Positions 34,982 through 46,883 of a stretch of DNA of 52,319 nucleotides are shown piece by piece. The notes beneath the pieces are model-generated. The model ran no database searches. It had not been told where the DNA came from and saw only the letters and a list, made by a program, of their open reading frames with translations. The stretch's first letter is position 1. Every line of letters starts with the position of its first letter. The DNA comes from an uncultured Oceanisphaera sp. (GTDB taxonomy: Bacteria; Pseudomonadota; Gammaproteobacteria; Enterobacterales; Aeromonadaceae). Location: contig NZ_CANLZU010000024.1 in assembly GCF_947495715.1 (NCBI RefSeq), positions 1-52,319 on the forward strand. The letters are read 5' to 3'. A program made the translations under genes and the position numbers.

Positions 34982-35893
34982 ATGATCAAGTATCAACACA
35001 TTCTGGTGGTCATGGATCCGGTGGCAGAAAACCAGCCGGCCCTGCATCGCGCCGTGTCTGTTGCCGCCCTGCAGGAGCAGGCCGGCATTACCCTGTTTTT
35101 GCCCATCTACGACTTTTCCTATGAAATGACCTCCATGCTGTCCAGCACCGAGCGGGACGAAATGCGTGAGGGAGTGGTTCAGGGCCGGGAAGAGTGGCTG
35201 AAAACCCTGCTTACTCCCTATGAAGACAGCAAGATTAATTTTGATATCAAGGTGGTATGGCACAGCCGCCCCTTTGAAGCCATTATTCAGCAGGTACAGG
35301 ATGGCGAGCATGATCTGGTGGTGAAGAGCACCCACAAGCACGCCATGATCCAGTCCTTTATTTTTACCCCCACCGACTGGCATCTGTTGCGCAAGTGCCC
35401 CTGCCCGGTATTGCTGGTCAAGGAACGAGACTGGCCCATGGGCGGCAATGTGCTGGCGGCCGTCAACTGCTGTAGCGACGATAAGGATCAGGAAGCACTG
35501 AACAACAAGATTATCGGCGTCAGTGCGCAAGTAGCCGAGTTGCTGTCGGCAAGTCTGCATCTGGTCAACGCCTACCCGATAACCCCGACCAACATGGCGC
35601 TGGAGCTGCCCGACTTCGATCCTCAGGTTTATAATGCCGCGGTGAAGAAGCACCATGAGCGTGCTCTGTATGAGTATGCGGTGCGCTTCGATCTGGAAGC
35701 CAGTGCCTTGCATCTGGAAGAAGGACTGGCAGAAGAGGTTATTCCGAACTGTGCCGACGAGACCAACGCCAGCCTGGTGATTCTGGGATCGGTGGGGCGC
35801 ACCGGCCTGTCTGCCGCTTTGCTCGGCAATACCGCCGAGCATGTGATCGACAAACTCAGCTGTGACGTACTGGTGCTGCGGCCCGATGCCTGA
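34982..35893 (+). CDS. uspE: Universal stress protein UspE
   Basis: The 303-aa protein consists of two tandem Usp domains. The first opens with YQHILVVMDPVAENQPAL and the second with LAAVNCCSDDKDQEAL. The C-terminal ATP-loop-like GSVGRTGLSAALLGNTAEHV is intact. UspE is the two-domain universal stress protein linked to oxidative stress and motility in E. coli, where it also follows fnr. It starts 27 bp after fnr, so the two are probably co-transcribed. Confidence 0.95.
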   Translation: MIKYQHILVVMDPVAENQPALHRAVSVAALQEQAGITLFLPIYDFSYEMTSMLSSTERDEMREGVVQGREEWLKTLLTPYEDSKINFDIKVVWHSRPFEAIIQQVQDGEHDLVVKSTHKHAMIQSFIFTPTDWHLLRKCPCPVLLVKERDWPMGGNVLAAVNCCSDDKDQEALNNKIIGVSAQVAELLSASLHLVNAYPITPTNMALELPDFDPQVYNAAVKKHHERALYEYAVRFDLEASALHLEEGLAEEVIPNCADETNASLVILGSVGRTGLSAALLGNTAEHVIDKLSCDVLVLRPDA

Positions 35894-35899
35894 TCTGGC

Positions 35900-35937
35900 G
35901 ACTGGCGCCTTGCCCTTGAGGCGCCAGTCACTATAAT
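35900..35937 (+). promoter_or_regulatory. Hairpin and TATAAT between uspE and ttcA
   Basis: GACTGGCGCC (35900-35909) and GGCGCCAGTC (35920-35929) form a perfect 10-bp hairpin. It has no T-run; instead a TATAAT -10 follows at 35932-35937. The hairpin may end uspE transcription weakly while the hexamer starts ttcA; no proper -35 was seen at 17 bp. Confidence 0.5.
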
Positions 35938-35964
35938 AGCCCCAGTTTTTTTGCCGGGGTTACC

Positions 35965-36933
35965 ATGACCGAACAAGCCACTTCCGAACCAATCAATGCG
36001 GCTCACACAGAGTCAGTTCAAACTGCCAAGCAGGTATACAACTTCAACAAGCTGTACAAGCGACTGCGCCGAAATGTGGGCGAAGCCATTGCCGATTTCA
36101 ACATGATTGAAGACGGTGATCGGGTCATGGTGTGTCTGTCCGGTGGCAAGGACAGTTATGCCATGCTTGATATTCTGCTCAACATGAAAGCCCATGCGCC
36201 GATCCATTTCGACATTATCGCGGTGAACCTGGATCAGAAACAACCGGGCTTTCCCGAGCATGTGCTGCCCGCCTACCTGGATGAACTGGGGGTGGAATAC
36301 AGAATAGTGGAAGAAGACACCTACTCCATCGTGATGGACAAGGTGCCGGAAGGAAAAACCACCTGCTCGCTGTGCTCCCGGCTACGCCGGGGTATTCTGT
36401 ATCGCACCGCCACCGAACTGGGGGCCACCAAAATTGCGCTTGGCCATCACCGAGACGACATTCTCGAAACCCTGTTGCTGAACATGTTCTATGGCGGCAC
36501 CATGAAGTCGATGCCGCCCAAGCTGGTCAGCGATAACGGCAAGCATGTGGTGATCCGCCCGTTGGCTTACTGTAAAGAAAAAGATCTGGTGCGCTTTGCC
36601 GAGGCGAAAGCATTCCCGATCATTCCCTGTAATCTGTGTGGCTCGCAGGAAAACCTGCAACGCCAGGCCATCAAGAACATGCTGCAGGATTGGGACAAAC
36701 GCTTCCCCGGCCGTATCGAAAGCATGTTCCGTTCGCTGCAGAATCTGGTGCCCTCTCATCTGCTGGATCATCAGCAGTTTGACTTCAAGAGCATCAACAG
36801 CGATTCGGGCGTAATCGACGGCGGCGACATCGGTTTCGACAAGCCGGAGGTGGCGCCGCGTTTTATCGATGCAGACGAGGAAGACACCGCGTCGGCACCG
36901 GGCGAGCGGCTCGATATCATCGAAGTGAAATAA
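35965..36933 (+). CDS. ttcA: tRNA 2-thiocytidine biosynthesis protein TtcA
   Basis: TtcA makes 2-thiocytidine at position 32 of certain tRNAs using an Fe-S cluster and ATP. The 322-aa protein has the PP-loop [15 protein letters not shown] and two CxxC pairs, [10 protein letters not shown] and [10 protein letters not shown], that bind the cluster. The central [19 protein letters not shown] block is diagnostic. The usual length is 310-320 aa. In E. coli it also lies near uspE and fnr. It is followed by a strong terminator. Confidence 0.97.
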   Translation: MTEQATSEPINAAHTESVQTAKQVYNFNKLYKRLRRNVGEAIADFNMIEDGDRVMVCLSGGKDSYAMLDILLNMKAHAPIHFDIIAVNLDQKQPGFPEHVLPAYLDELGVEYRIVEEDTYSIVMDKVPEGKTTCSLCSRLRRGILYRTATELGATKIALGHHRDDILETLLLNMFYGGTMKSMPPKLVSDNGKHVVIRPLAYCKEKDLVRFAEAKAFPIIPCNLCGSQENLQRQAIKNMLQDWDKRFPGRIESMFRSLQNLVPSHLLDHQQFDFKSINSDSGVIDGGDIGFDKPEVAPRFIDADEEDTASAPGERLDIIEVK

Positions 36934-36952
36934 CGATTTAATATGAAGTAAC

Positions 36953-36978
36953 AAAAAAGGCGCTACGGCGCCTTTTTT
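36953..36978 (+). terminator. Terminator after ttcA
   Basis: AAAAAAGGCGC-TACG-GCGCCTTTTTT: a perfect 11-bp stem, tetraloop and T6. Confidence 0.95.
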
Positions 36979-37176
36979 ATTGGTGATGCTGAACGGTAAG
37001 AGCAGGGTTTTATCCTGCCAGGTCTCTTATTTTACCGAGGCTATATTTTAGCGTGCAGATACTTATGTCGCCATAATGTAAAAGCCGGATTAACCTGCTG
37101 CTGCATGTCTTTTTGTAACCAGTGAGTTGGATCACTACAACGACCTGAGCCCCCCTCACCTTCTGCTACTCACGGT

Positions 37177-37788
37177 TTAAAACCAGGGCGTGATCCGTAC
37201 TGCCGGCAAGGACAGGCTGCGCTCGCCAGCCAGTTCGGCCTTGTTCAACTGTTGCTGTTCCAGGCCGTTCAGGCGTTGCCCCGGCTCGGCCGTATGCAGC
37301 TTGATGCCCTGCAGTTCCGGCACAAAGTATCTTCCCGGCCAACCGGCCATCTTCTGCAGCAGACGATACATTTCATCTTCTACCTGGCGCAGTTGTGCCA
37401 TGGACACCTCGCCACCGGCCAGGTTTGCCTGAATCTGAATGGAGATATCACACTGTGCGGTATCGGTGACTTCGAGTTCAACCAGCGCCTTGTCCAGATC
37501 CAGTTGCTTGTCGTAGGGCAGTACAAACTGGCCGTGGGGAAGTACCTTGACTTCACTCTTGAGGGTGTCGTCCACCCGAACCATGCCGCTTTCTATGTTA
37601 CAGAGCCCCTGCCCGTCGGCGCGACTCAGATAAAAACCGAGCTCGGCGTGCTCCACCTTGGCCTTTTCTACCTTGGCCATGTATTTGTAAAACCCGCTGT
37701 AACCGAGGCTCAACGGTGTCGCCTGCGCCGTCGTCGTGATAATGGTGGCAGTCAGGGCCAGCGTGGTAATGATAAAAGAGAACTTCAT
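37177..37788 (-). CDS. Exported DUF2987-like protein
   Basis: The 203-aa protein has a signal peptide (KFSFIITTLALTATIITTTAQA) and a mature domain beginning LSLGYSGFYKYM. Two Cys (GLCNIE and AQCDIS) could form a disulfide. The YSGFY...A.VEHAE..FYL pattern resembles the DUF2987 proteins of Vibrio and Shewanella; this assignment is from memory. No function is known. It overlaps the upstream membrane protein gene by ATGA, so the two probably work in the same envelope process. Confidence 0.75.
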   Translation of the reverse strand: MKFSFIITTLALTATIITTTAQATPLSLGYSGFYKYMAKVEKAKVEHAELGFYLSRADGQGLCNIESGMVRVDDTLKSEVKVLPHGQFVLPYDKQLDLDKALVELEVTDTAQCDISIQIQANLAGGEVSMAQLRQVEDEMYRLLQKMAGWPGRYFVPELQGIKLHTAEPGQRLNGLEQQQLNKAELAGERSLSLPAVRITPWF

Positions 37789-38540
37789 GCGTCAAAACGA
37801 TCCTTGGGGGTATGAAAAGAAGGAGCCTGGCTATCCGGTAACCCTTCAACGCCACAGACTTCCCGGTAGAGAATGCCTTTCACCACGATATACAAGGGGG
37901 CGACCCAGATCAGACCGATGCCGAAGGTCAATACCGCGCCCATGAACAGTAACATCATCATCAAATGGATAGACAGCAGTACCAGCCACTGGCGGGCAAA
38001 CAGCCGCAGCGAGGTGGTAATGGCCTGTACCGGACTCAAGCCCTTTTCCAGGATCAACGGAAAGGTGAACATCAGCGCCACGCTCAGGATCAGCGTCGGC
38101 AGCATCGACAGCATGGGCGGCAGTCCCAGGCTCTGCCCCAGAGGCAGAAACAGGCTGCTGATAATACCCATGATCATACTGGCCAGGGCCAGGGGCAACA
38201 GATAGCGGAAGTAGTCGAAGATCTGATTCGGGCGTATGGGTCTGTCGACGGATCTGTGCACGCCCATCATGTCCAGGCCACCACTCATCGGCGCCATGAT
38301 CATCGAAATCAGCAAGCCCAGCAGGCTCAGACTCCATGAGGTTTCTTCGCCCTCGCCGCTTACCGTTACCAGTAACTGGTTCAACAGCAGCCAGCAGCCG
38401 ACCACACCGACGGTGGCCAGCAGTATCGGCATCTTGGCGCTCTGAATACGCTGCCAGGCCTCCTGAAAAATAGCCTTGGGAGTCAGCGTAAAGCCCTGCT
38501 CCAGCGATTGTTGCAGCCGGGCAAATCGTGGTTCGTTCAT
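37785..38540 (-). CDS. Multi-pass inner membrane protein, uncharacterised
   Basis: This 251-aa protein has about six hydrophobic helices after an N-terminal cytoplasmic segment (RFARLQQSLEQGFTLTPKAIFQEAW). The pattern of paired helices with GLSPVQAITTSLRLFARQW between them resembles the DUF2189/BPSS1780 or YciC-like membrane families, but I cannot fix it. ATG 38540 starts the family-like segment MNEPRFARLQQ; longer reading into the upstream non-coding DNA is unlikely. It is co-transcribed with the exported protein downstream (4-nt overlap). Confidence 0.75.
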   Translation of the reverse strand: MNEPRFARLQQSLEQGFTLTPKAIFQEAWQRIQSAKMPILLATVGVVGCWLLLNQLLVTVSGEGEETSWSLSLLGLLISMIMAPMSGGLDMMGVHRSVDRPIRPNQIFDYFRYLLPLALASMIMGIISSLFLPLGQSLGLPPMLSMLPTLILSVALMFTFPLILEKGLSPVQAITTSLRLFARQWLVLLSIHLMMMLLFMGAVLTFGIGLIWVAPLYIVVKGILYREVCGVEGLPDSQAPSFHTPKDRFDA

Positions 38541-38635
38541 AATGCGGTCTCTTACTTGAAGTGGTGCCATTATAACGAAGTAAGCAGGCCGAGGCAGTAG
38601 CGCCAAGCCATTATTAAAAATGGGGAATCCGCTAA

Positions 38636-38670
38636 ATATAAAAATCCCGCTGAGCGCGGGATTTTTATAT
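38636..38670. terminator. Terminator downstream of cobB
   Basis: ATATAAAAATCCCGC and GCGGGATTTTTATAT form a 15-bp stem with a 5-nt loop. Symmetric A and T runs let it work in either direction; it follows the cobB stop on the minus strand. Confidence 0.9.
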
Positions 38671-38747
38671 TGCTGATTTTTGTGATCATTCCCATCAGGC
38701 CGGGTTAGGTGCCCAACAGGTCTTCTCCGGGGGAGAATCTACCCTGG

Positions 38748-39464
38748 CTACTTTTGGGCACCGAGCAGTTCGTCCACATACTCGGCCACTTTCCGGGTAG
38801 CCGGTCCGTAGCGGTGCTCGTCAAAATGATTGTTGACCTGGCTGGGCTCCAGATTGATCTCTATGGTGTGGGCGTTATGCATCGCCGCTTCATGCACCAG
38901 ACCGGCGGCGGGATAAACATTGCCGGAGGTGCCGATGGCGATAAACAAGCTGGCCTCGCTCAGGGCATGGTAAATGCGATCCAGCAACAGCGGCATCTCG
39001 CCAAACCACACCACATGCGGCCGCAGCGGCTCGGGAAACTGGCAGCAGTGGCACAGATCCGTGGTGTGTAACGGCCCCGTCCAGTCGATGGTCTGATTGG
39101 AGTGTGGGCAACGGGCCTTGAGCAACTCGCCATGCATGTGCAATACGGTGTTGCTGCCGGCTCTTTCGTGCAGGTCATCGATATTCTGGGTGACCACGGT
39201 AACTTGTCCCGGCCATTCGGCTTCCAATCTGGCCAGGGCAAAATGAGCGGCATTGGGGTTGACGGTCTGCAACAGCGTTCTGCGGGCATTGTAAAAACGA
39301 TGCACCAGCTCGGGATCACGCTGGTAGCCTTCGGGAGTAGCGACATCCTCGATGTGATGTTCTTCCCACAGGCCGTCACTGGCTCTGAACGTTCTGATGC
39401 CTGACTCGGCCGAGATGCCGGCACCGGTGAGAATAACGATATTGCCTTTGTGCACTGTCCGCAT
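38748..39464 (-). CDS. cobB: NAD-dependent protein deacylase CobB (sirtuin)
   Basis: The 238-aa sirtuin removes acetyl and succinyl groups from lysines, using NAD. It has [17 protein letters not shown], the catalytic [12 protein letters not shown] and HMHGELLK with the active-site His, a zinc-site-like CHCC, and [14 protein letters not shown]. It is very close to E. coli CobB, short form. Start 39464 gives the short form; further in-frame sequence upstream lacks similarity. The ribosome-binding site (AAGG close to the ATG) is poorly spaced. Confidence 0.95.
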   Translation of the reverse strand: MRTVHKGNIVILTGAGISAESGIRTFRASDGLWEEHHIEDVATPEGYQRDPELVHRFYNARRTLLQTVNPNAAHFALARLEAEWPGQVTVVTQNIDDLHERAGSNTVLHMHGELLKARCPHSNQTIDWTGPLHTTDLCHCCQFPEPLRPHVVWFGEMPLLLDRIYHALSEASLFIAIGTSGNVYPAAGLVHEAAMHNAHTIEINLEPSQVNNHFDEHRYGPATRKVAEYVDELLGAQK

Positions 39465-39556
39465 ACCTTCGCTTGATGATCCTGTGCCTAGGCTAACAGC
39501 ATAAGCTCCCGTCGGCCAATGCGGCCTTAGTCTAAAATTCGGCAGCAGAGACAAAA

Positions 39557-39579
39557 AAGCCAGGCTCTCGGCCTGGCTT
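39557..39579 (-). terminator. Terminator after ihfA
   Basis: On the minus strand AAGCCAGGC-CGAGA-GCCTGGCTT is followed by TTTT. It lies 6 bp beyond the ihfA stop and ends the pheST-ihfA transcript. Confidence 0.92.
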
Positions 39580-39584
39580 GGTTC

Positions 39585-39890
39585 TTATTCTGAATCGTCG
39601 AGCTGTGGTACGGTTTCTACCCTGGCCTTGAGCTTCTGACCGGGCCGAAAGGTCACTACCCGCCGGGCCGAGATGGGAATGTCTTCTCCGGTTTTGGGAT
39701 TGCGTCCGGGACGCTCACCCTTGTTGCGCAACTCGAAGTTGCCGAAACCGGAAATCTTGACCTGTTCACCTTGTTCCAGAGCAGCGCGAATCTCTTCGAA
39801 AAACGCCTCCACCATGTCTTTGGCATCACGCTTGGTCATGCCAAGTTCGGTGAACAGATGCTCTGCTATGTCGGCCTTGGTTAACGCCAT
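39585..39890 (-). CDS. ihfA: Integration host factor subunit alpha
   Basis: IHF-alpha pairs with IHF-beta to bend DNA at specific sites in replication, recombination and transcription. At 101 aa it is near the usual 98-100. The beta-arm tip [16 protein letters not shown] with the intercalating Pro is intact, as is [12 protein letters not shown]. It begins 1 bp after the pheT stop, the classic pheST-ihfA (himA) arrangement, so it is translated from the synthetase transcript. Confidence 0.97.
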   Translation of the reverse strand: MALTKADIAEHLFTELGMTKRDAKDMVEAFFEEIRAALEQGEQVKISGFGNFELRNKGERPGRNPKTGEDIPISARRVVTFRPGQKLKARVETVPQLDDSE

Positions 39891-39891
39891 A

Positions 39892-42279
39892 TCAATCCCT
39901 CAAGGAAGCACTAAACTCGTCGGAAAGTGCCGAGACAATTCGCGCCACGGTATCGGCAATTTCCTTTTCTTCCAAAGTCCTGTGGGTATCCTGCAACACC
40001 AAGCTGAGCGCCAGGCTCTTCTTGTCGTCGGCAATGCCCTGCCCTTGGTATACATCAAACAAGTTTAATCCAACCAATTGATCTCCGCCAACTTTCCTAA
40101 CTAAATCAAGGATATCGCCGGCGGCTACCGATTGATCGACCACCAGCGCCAAATCACGGCGGTTGGCGGGGAAGCGAGACACCTCTACCGCTTCCGGCAC
40201 CCGGCGTCCGGTGAGTGCCGAAAGTTCGATTTCAAATACATAGGCTTGTGACTTCAGACCCAGCTTGCGCAGCAGACTGGGGTGCACGGCACCGAGCAGA
40301 CCGACCTGACGGCCCTGTTGCAGCAATGCCGCCGACTGGCCCGGGTGCAGGGCACCGGTATCGGTACGGGCAAAGGAGAAGCTCGACTCATTGGCACTCA
40401 GGGCCAACAGGCTTTCGACATCGCCCTTGAGGTCGAAGAAGTCCACGCCCTTGCCGGCCATGTCCCAGTGCTCGTCGACCACCGGGCCCAGCAAGAGACC
40501 GGCCAGCACCGGAGTCTGACGCACGCCGTTTTCTGCCTGCTGGTCCGGCACAAAGGTCAGGCCCTGCTCAAACAGACGCAGCCGTGATTGCTGACGGTTC
40601 TGGTTGTAAACCGCCGCCTGGATCAGCCCGGTCCACAGCGAGACCCGCATGGCGGACATGTCGGCGGCGATGGGATTGGGCAATATCATGGTGTCGACGC
40701 CCGGGAACAGATGCTGCTGCTGAGCGGGATCCACGAAACTGTAGGTAATGGCTTCCTGATAACCCAGGTCGACCAGCGCATCTTTCAGTCGGTTCAGGGG
40801 CAGTCTGGCTTCCTGATGGCGAGACATGGTCAGGCCGGCCACCGGGGCCACATCGGGAATATTGTTGTAGCCGTAGATACGGGCCACTTCTTCCACCAGA
40901 TCTTCTTCGATGCCGATGTCGAAACGATAGCTCGGTACCACTACCTGCCAGCCATCGGCGGTAGTGGTGACATCCAGGCCCAGACGAGCCAGCATGTCGG
41001 TCACCTGAGCGGCGTCGATGTCGATACCGATCAGGCGATTCAGCCTGGCATGTCGCAGGGTGACGGTATTGGCCTGAGGCAGTTCCGACTCGGCTGCGGC
41101 TTCCACTATCGGGCCGGCTTCGCCGCCACAGATGTCCAGCAACAGCGCCGTCGCCCGCTCCATCACCTTGTGCTGCAGCCGGTAGTCGACGCCACGTTCG
41201 AAACGGTGGGATGAGTCGGTATGCAAGCCATAGCTGCGTGCACGACCGGTAATGGCCAGCGGGCTGAAGAAGGCACACTCCAGCAGTACGTCTTGGGTGT
41301 TTTCGGTCACGCCGGTGGCTTCACCGCCGAAGATGCCGGCCATGGCAATCGCCTGCTGTTGGTCGGCAATTACCAGGGTATCGCTGTTCAGGCTGACGGT
41401 GTTGCCGTCGAGCAGGGTCAGTTTTTCGTCCTGCTCTGCCATGCGTACGCTAACGGTACCGTTAAGGGTCGCCAGGTCGAAGGCATGCATCGGCTGGCCC
41501 CACTCCAGCAGCACGAAGTTGGTGATGTCTACCACCGGATCTATGCTGCGAATGCCGCTGCGGCGCAGTTTTTCCTGCATCCACATGGGGGTGCTGGCCT
41601 TGACATCGATATTCTTGACCACGCGACCGAGGTAACGAGGACAGGCCGCCGGGGCGTTCAGTTCGATACTGACCTGGTCATCGATGGTGGCGGTGACCGC
41701 CGGGATCTCGGGCCAGTTCACATCCTGCTGATTCAGTACGCCCACTTCCCGAGCCAGACCGGCCATGCTCAGGCAGTCGGCGCGGTTGGGGGTCAGGTCC
41801 ACTTCGATGGTGACATCGTTCAGGGACAGATATTCACGCACCGGAGTACCCACGGGGGCATCAGCCGGCAGTTCGATGATGCCGCTGGAGTCCAGCTCGA
41901 TGCCCAGCTCGCCGTAAGAGCACAGCATGCCGTGGGACGGTTGGCCGCGCAGCTTGGCTTTCTTGATCTTGAAGTCACCGGGCAGCACGGCACCGACCAC
42001 CGCCACCGCCACTTTCAGGCCCTGACGACAGTTGGGCGCGCCACAGACGATGTCGAGCAGCTCGTCACCGCCGACGTTGATTTTGGTCACCCGCAGCTTG
42101 TCCGCATCCGGGTGCTGGCCACATTCAACCACTTCACCCACTATGACCTGGCTGAAGTCGCCGGCAACCGGCTCTATGCCATCCACTTCCAGCCCGGCCA
42201 TGGTAATTTGCTCGGCAAGAGCCTCGGCGTTGAGGCCGGTGTTGACCCATTCATCCAGCCATGATTTTGAAAATTTCAT
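39892..42279 (-). CDS. pheT: Phenylalanyl-tRNA synthetase beta subunit
   Basis: The 795-aa beta subunit of the (alpha-beta)2 enzyme has the EMAP-like tRNA-binding domain near residue 40-150 ([24 protein letters not shown]), the B3/B4 editing region, the B5 domain and a C-terminal anticodon-binding domain ([15 protein letters not shown]). The length equals the E. coli protein. It follows pheS by 15 bp and precedes ihfA by 1 bp. Confidence 0.97.
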   Translation of the reverse strand: MKFSKSWLDEWVNTGLNAEALAEQITMAGLEVDGIEPVAGDFSQVIVGEVVECGQHPDADKLRVTKINVGGDELLDIVCGAPNCRQGLKVAVAVVGAVLPGDFKIKKAKLRGQPSHGMLCSYGELGIELDSSGIIELPADAPVGTPVREYLSLNDVTIEVDLTPNRADCLSMAGLAREVGVLNQQDVNWPEIPAVTATIDDQVSIELNAPAACPRYLGRVVKNIDVKASTPMWMQEKLRRSGIRSIDPVVDITNFVLLEWGQPMHAFDLATLNGTVSVRMAEQDEKLTLLDGNTVSLNSDTLVIADQQQAIAMAGIFGGEATGVTENTQDVLLECAFFSPLAITGRARSYGLHTDSSHRFERGVDYRLQHKVMERATALLLDICGGEAGPIVEAAAESELPQANTVTLRHARLNRLIGIDIDAAQVTDMLARLGLDVTTTADGWQVVVPSYRFDIGIEEDLVEEVARIYGYNNIPDVAPVAGLTMSRHQEARLPLNRLKDALVDLGYQEAITYSFVDPAQQQHLFPGVDTMILPNPIAADMSAMRVSLWTGLIQAAVYNQNRQQSRLRLFEQGLTFVPDQQAENGVRQTPVLAGLLLGPVVDEHWDMAGKGVDFFDLKGDVESLLALSANESSFSFARTDTGALHPGQSAALLQQGRQVGLLGAVHPSLLRKLGLKSQAYVFEIELSALTGRRVPEAVEVSRFPANRRDLALVVDQSVAAGDILDLVRKVGGDQLVGLNLFDVYQGQGIADDKKSLALSLVLQDTHRTLEEKEIADTVARIVSALSDEFSASLRD

Positions 42280-42294
42280 TATTGCTCCTGCCGC

Positions 42295-43415
<1,121 letters not shown>

Positions 43416-43433
43416 ATTTATCGTCTAAGCGAC

Positions 43434-43790
43434 TTAAACCAGGGCTTCTTTTGCTTTGGCAACCAAAGCGGTGAAGGTGGTTTTGTCGTGTACGGCGATG
43501 TCAGCCAGGATCTTGCGATCGATTTCAACAGAGGCTTTTTTCAGGCCATTGATGAAGCGGCTGTATGACAGACCGTTCTGACGGCTTGCCGCGTTGATAC
43601 GGGCAATCCACAGCTGACGGAACTGACGTTTTTTCTGACGACGGTCACGGTAAGCATATTGACCGGCTTTGGTTACTGCCTGTACCGCTACGCGATAGAC
43701 GCGTGAACGAGCACCGTAATAACCTTTGGCCTGTTTCAGTACTTTCTTGTGACGAGCGCGTGCAGTCACACCACGTTTAACTCTTGGCAT
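43434..43790 (-). CDS. rplT: 50S ribosomal protein L20
   Basis: L20 (118 aa, the usual length) is needed for early 50S assembly. The basic N-terminus [27 protein letters not shown] and [20 protein letters not shown] are canonical. In E. coli L20 represses translation of the rpmI-rplT mRNA; the gene arrangement here is the same. It begins 14 bp after rpmI. Confidence 0.98.
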   Translation of the reverse strand: MPRVKRGVTARARHKKVLKQAKGYYGARSRVYRVAVQAVTKAGQYAYRDRRQKKRQFRQLWIARINAASRQNGLSYSRFINGLKKASVEIDRKILADIAVHDKTTFTALVAKAKEALV

Positions 43791-43804
43791 TATTCACTAT
43801 CCTC

Positions 43805-43999
43805 TTAAGCAGTCGGCAACATGGATTTGATCTGGGCAACGTCAGACGCCGCTACCAGACACTTACCGCGCAGCTGACGCTTACGCTTGGTGCTTTTCTT
43901 GGTGAGGATGTGACGCAGGTGGGCTTGCTTGCGCTTAAAGCCACTCGCTGTTTTCTTAAAGCGCTTTGCAGCGCCTTTGTTTGACTTCATCTTCGGCAT
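43805..43999 (-). CDS. rpmI: 50S ribosomal protein L35
   Basis: The 64-aa very basic protein starts [17 protein letters not shown] and contains [11 protein letters not shown], as in all bacterial L35. It lies 75 bp after infC. A short GC hairpin (AGCCGG/CCGGCT) occurs in that gap and may belong to the autoregulatory leader known from E. coli. Confidence 0.98.
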   Translation of the reverse strand: MPKMKSNKGAAKRFKKTASGFKRKQAHLRHILTKKSTKRKRQLRGKCLVAASDVAQIKSMLPTA

Positions 44000-44074
44000 A
44001 ACAACTCCGCATTGTTAATAACAACAAACAGACAAGGCGAGCCGGATAACCATTACCCGGCTACTTGTAAAACC

Positions 44075-44617
44075 TTACTGTTTTTTCTTCGGGGCAAGCA
44101 CCATGACGGCCTGACGCCCTTCCAGCTTGGGAAAGGCCTCGACCACGGCCAATTCGTCCAGATCCGTTTTGATACGGTTGAGCAAATCGAAACCGAGCTC
44201 CTGGTGCGCCATTTCACGACCGCGAAAACGCAGCGTGACCTTGGCTTTGTTGCCCTCTTCTAAAAAGCGAACCAGGTTGCGTAGTTTTACCTGGTAGTCG
44301 CCATCATCGGTACCGGGTCGGAACTTGATTTCCTTGACCTGGATTTGTTTCTGCTTTTTCTTTTGTTCCTTGGTCGCCTTGCTCTTCTCGTAGAGGAACT
44401 TGCCGTAGTCCATCAGGCGGCAGACGGGCGGCTCGGCATTGGGACTGATTTCCACCAGGTCTACACCTGCAGTGGCTGCAGTTTCGAGAGCCTCAGCAAT
44501 GGAGACCACACCCATGGGTTCGCCTTCCAGGCCGACTAATCGAACTTCTGGCAGTCGGATTTCTTCATTCAGTCGATTGCGAGGAGCTGGTTTGCTCCCT
44601 CTTTTAGCGCCTTTTAT
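44075..44617 (-). CDS. infC: Translation initiation factor IF-3, starting at AUA
   Basis: From 44617 the frame gives 180 aa, the exact length of E. coli IF-3. The reading [43 protein letters not shown] is colinear with E. coli from residue 2 on. The codon at the position of the E. coli AUU start is ATA (44617-44615). GGAGG stands 7 nt upstream. The first ATG (44515) would remove the conserved N-terminal domain start, so it is rejected. The ATA shares three bases with the thrS stop. Non-AUG starts let IF-3 repress its own synthesis. Confidence 0.93.
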   Translation of the reverse strand: MKGAKRGSKPAPRNRLNEEIRLPEVRLVGLEGEPMGVVSIAEALETAATAGVDLVEISPNAEPPVCRLMDYGKFLYEKSKATKEQKKKQKQIQVKEIKFRPGTDDGDYQVKLRNLVRFLEEGNKAKVTLRFRGREMAHQELGFDLLNRIKTDLDELAVVEAFPKLEGRQAVMVLAPKKKQ

Positions 44618-46548
44618 AACCTATCCTCCACTGTTTTCTTACCGCGAGTATGGATCTCCTGCTGTATCAGCGAGGTCAGCTCTTCTACGTTGAAGACGCC
44701 TAGATCCTGTCCTTTCCGGGTACGAACCGCTACTTTGCCGGCTTCGACTTCTTTGTCGCCGCAAACCAGCATGAAAGGTACCCGCTTCAGGGTATGCTCG
44801 CGGATTTTAAAGCCTATCTTCTCATTTCTCAAGTCCGCTTTGGCCCGAATGCCAACATTATTCAGGCTGTTAGCCAGATTGAGAGCGTAATCGGCCTGAT
44901 TATCGGTAATGTTGAGCACTACTACCTGATTGGGAGCCAGCCAGGTCGGAAACAGACCGGCGTACTCTTCGATCAGAATACCGATAAAGCGCTCGATTGA
45001 CCCTAGGATAGCACGATGAATCATCACCGGCACGTGACGTTCGTTGTCTTCGCCCACATAGCTGGCTCCCAGACGGCCCGGAAGCGCGAAATCGAGCTGA
45101 ACGGTGCCACATTGCCAGGCCCGGTTCAGACAGTCATGCAGGGTGAATTCGATTTTGGGACCGTAGAAAGCGCCCTCGCCCGGCTGCAGATCATACTCGA
45201 TACCGGCGGCCTTGAGCGCCTGCTCCAGTGCCAGTTCGGCCTGATCCCAGACTTCGTCACTGCCGATACGCTGTTCGGGACGAGTCGAGAGCTTGACCGC
45301 GATGTTGCTGAAACCGAAGGTTTCGTAAGTGTCGTAGACCATCTGAATACAGGCGGACACCTCCTGCTGAATTTGCGCTTCGGTACAGAAGATATGAGCG
45401 TCGTCCTGGGTAAAGCCCCGCACCCGCATCAGGCCGTGCAGGGCGCCGCTCGGCTCGTTACGATGGCAGCAGCCAAATTCGGCCATGCGTAGCGGTAAAT
45501 CGCGGTAGGACTTCAGGCCCTGATTGAAGATCTGCACGTGACCCGGGCAGTTCATCGGCTTGATGGCATAGTCCCGGCTTTCGGAATGGGTCGTGAACAT
45601 ATGATCCGCGTACTTGTCCCAGTGGCCGGATTTTTCCCACAGCACCCGATCCATCATGAAGGGACCCTTCACTTCTTCGTACTGATATTCACGCAGCTTG
45701 TCGCGTACAAACTGTTCCAGCTCGCGGAAGATGGTCCAGCCGTCGTTGTGCCAGAACACCATGCCCGGCGCTTCTTCCTGCATGTGATAGAGATCGAGCT
45801 GCTTGCCTATTTTACGGTGATCCCGCTTGGCGGCCTCTTCCAGCTGCAACAGATATCCCTTGAGTGCCTTCTTGTCGGCCCAGGCGGTACCGTAGATGCG
45901 TTGCAGCATCTTGTTCTTGGCGTCGCCGCGCCAGTAGGCACCGGAGACCTTCTGCAGCTTGAAGTGCTGGCAGAAGCGCATGTTGGGCACGTGAGGACCA
46001 CGACACATGTCGACATATTCGTCGTGGTGATAAAGGCCGGGGCTGTCGTCCTGGCTGACATTCTGCTCAAGAATTTCAATCTTGTAAGGTTCATGTCGCG
46101 CGGCAAAGGTGTCTCGCGCTTCCTGCCAGCTGACCTTTTTCTTGATGACGGCATACTCGGTCTTGGCCAGTTGCAGCATGCGGGCTTCGAGCTTCTCGAT
46201 GTCTTCTTCGGTCAATACGTGGTCGAGGTCGACGTCGTAATAAAAGCCGTTGTCTATCACCGGACCTATCGCCATCTTGGTCTGCGGCCACAGCTGCTTG
46301 ATGGCATGACCCAGCAAGTGGGCACAGGAATGACGGAGAATATCCAGACCATCCTGATCCTTGGCGGTAATGATGGCCAGTTTGGCGTCGTTGGTTATCA
46401 GCTCACAGGCGTCTACCAACTGACCGTCGATACGCCCGGCGATACAGGCCTTGGCCAGGCCGGGGCCGATATCCTGGGCCACCTCGAGTACGGAAACGGC
46501 TTGTTCGAAATGGCGTTGGCTGCCATCGGGAAGAGTAATTGTCGGCAT
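44614..46548 (-). CDS. thrS: Threonyl-tRNA synthetase
   Basis: The 644-aa class II synthetase has an N-terminal TGS domain ([15 protein letters not shown]), the N2 editing domain with [11 protein letters not shown], the catalytic core with [10 protein letters not shown] (zinc Cys), [13 protein letters not shown], and [17 protein letters not shown] (motif 3). The C-terminal anticodon domain ends [14 protein letters not shown] lies before the ATG. The 3' end contains the infC Shine-Dalgarno and overlaps its start. In E. coli thrS represses its own translation by binding a tRNA-like leader; I could not fold such a leader here. Confidence 0.98.
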   Translation of the reverse strand: MPTITLPDGSQRHFEQAVSVLEVAQDIGPGLAKACIAGRIDGQLVDACELITNDAKLAIITAKDQDGLDILRHSCAHLLGHAIKQLWPQTKMAIGPVIDNGFYYDVDLDHVLTEEDIEKLEARMLQLAKTEYAVIKKKVSWQEARDTFAARHEPYKIEILEQNVSQDDSPGLYHHDEYVDMCRGPHVPNMRFCQHFKLQKVSGAYWRGDAKNKMLQRIYGTAWADKKALKGYLLQLEEAAKRDHRKIGKQLDLYHMQEEAPGMVFWHNDGWTIFRELEQFVRDKLREYQYEEVKGPFMMDRVLWEKSGHWDKYADHMFTTHSESRDYAIKPMNCPGHVQIFNQGLKSYRDLPLRMAEFGCCHRNEPSGALHGLMRVRGFTQDDAHIFCTEAQIQQEVSACIQMVYDTYETFGFSNIAVKLSTRPEQRIGSDEVWDQAELALEQALKAAGIEYDLQPGEGAFYGPKIEFTLHDCLNRAWQCGTVQLDFALPGRLGASYVGEDNERHVPVMIHRAILGSIERFIGILIEEYAGLFPTWLAPNQVVVLNITDNQADYALNLANSLNNVGIRAKADLRNEKIGFKIREHTLKRVPFMLVCGDKEVEAGKVAVRTRKGQDLGVFNVEELTSLIQQEIHTRGKKTVEDRL

Positions 46549-46883
46549 GAAATGTCCTTAACAGTGGTGCACCCTACCAAAGCGCACATGTAGTGTATGA
46601 AAATGAACCTATTTAATGAAAAGCTTCACGACTGCATCAACCATCTGGCGTACTCTGCCAGTCCGGCGCGCCCGGGGATGCGAACACAGCCCGGCGGCAC
46701 AGGTTGAAAGCCACAGACCTTAGCAGAATTGCTCTTTTTCTGCCATGACCGCACCATTATTACGCTGCCCTGCCCCGTGTGATGATCTTCACTTACTGTT
46801 CGGCCTGGATTTTTATCCCGGTTGACTTGGGTGCCTGGGTCCTGGCCTATACTGTGGGCAAACCCAGCCCCGGCGGAGGTATT
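46549..46883. other. Divergent thrS / fructosamine kinase region
   Basis: This 335-bp spacer holds the thrS leader on the minus strand and the kinase promoter on the plus strand. A TATACT hexamer lies near 46849 with TTGACT 20 bp upstream, a spacing too long for a good promoter. No structured thrS operator could be identified by eye. No coding region is supported. Confidence 0.5.
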
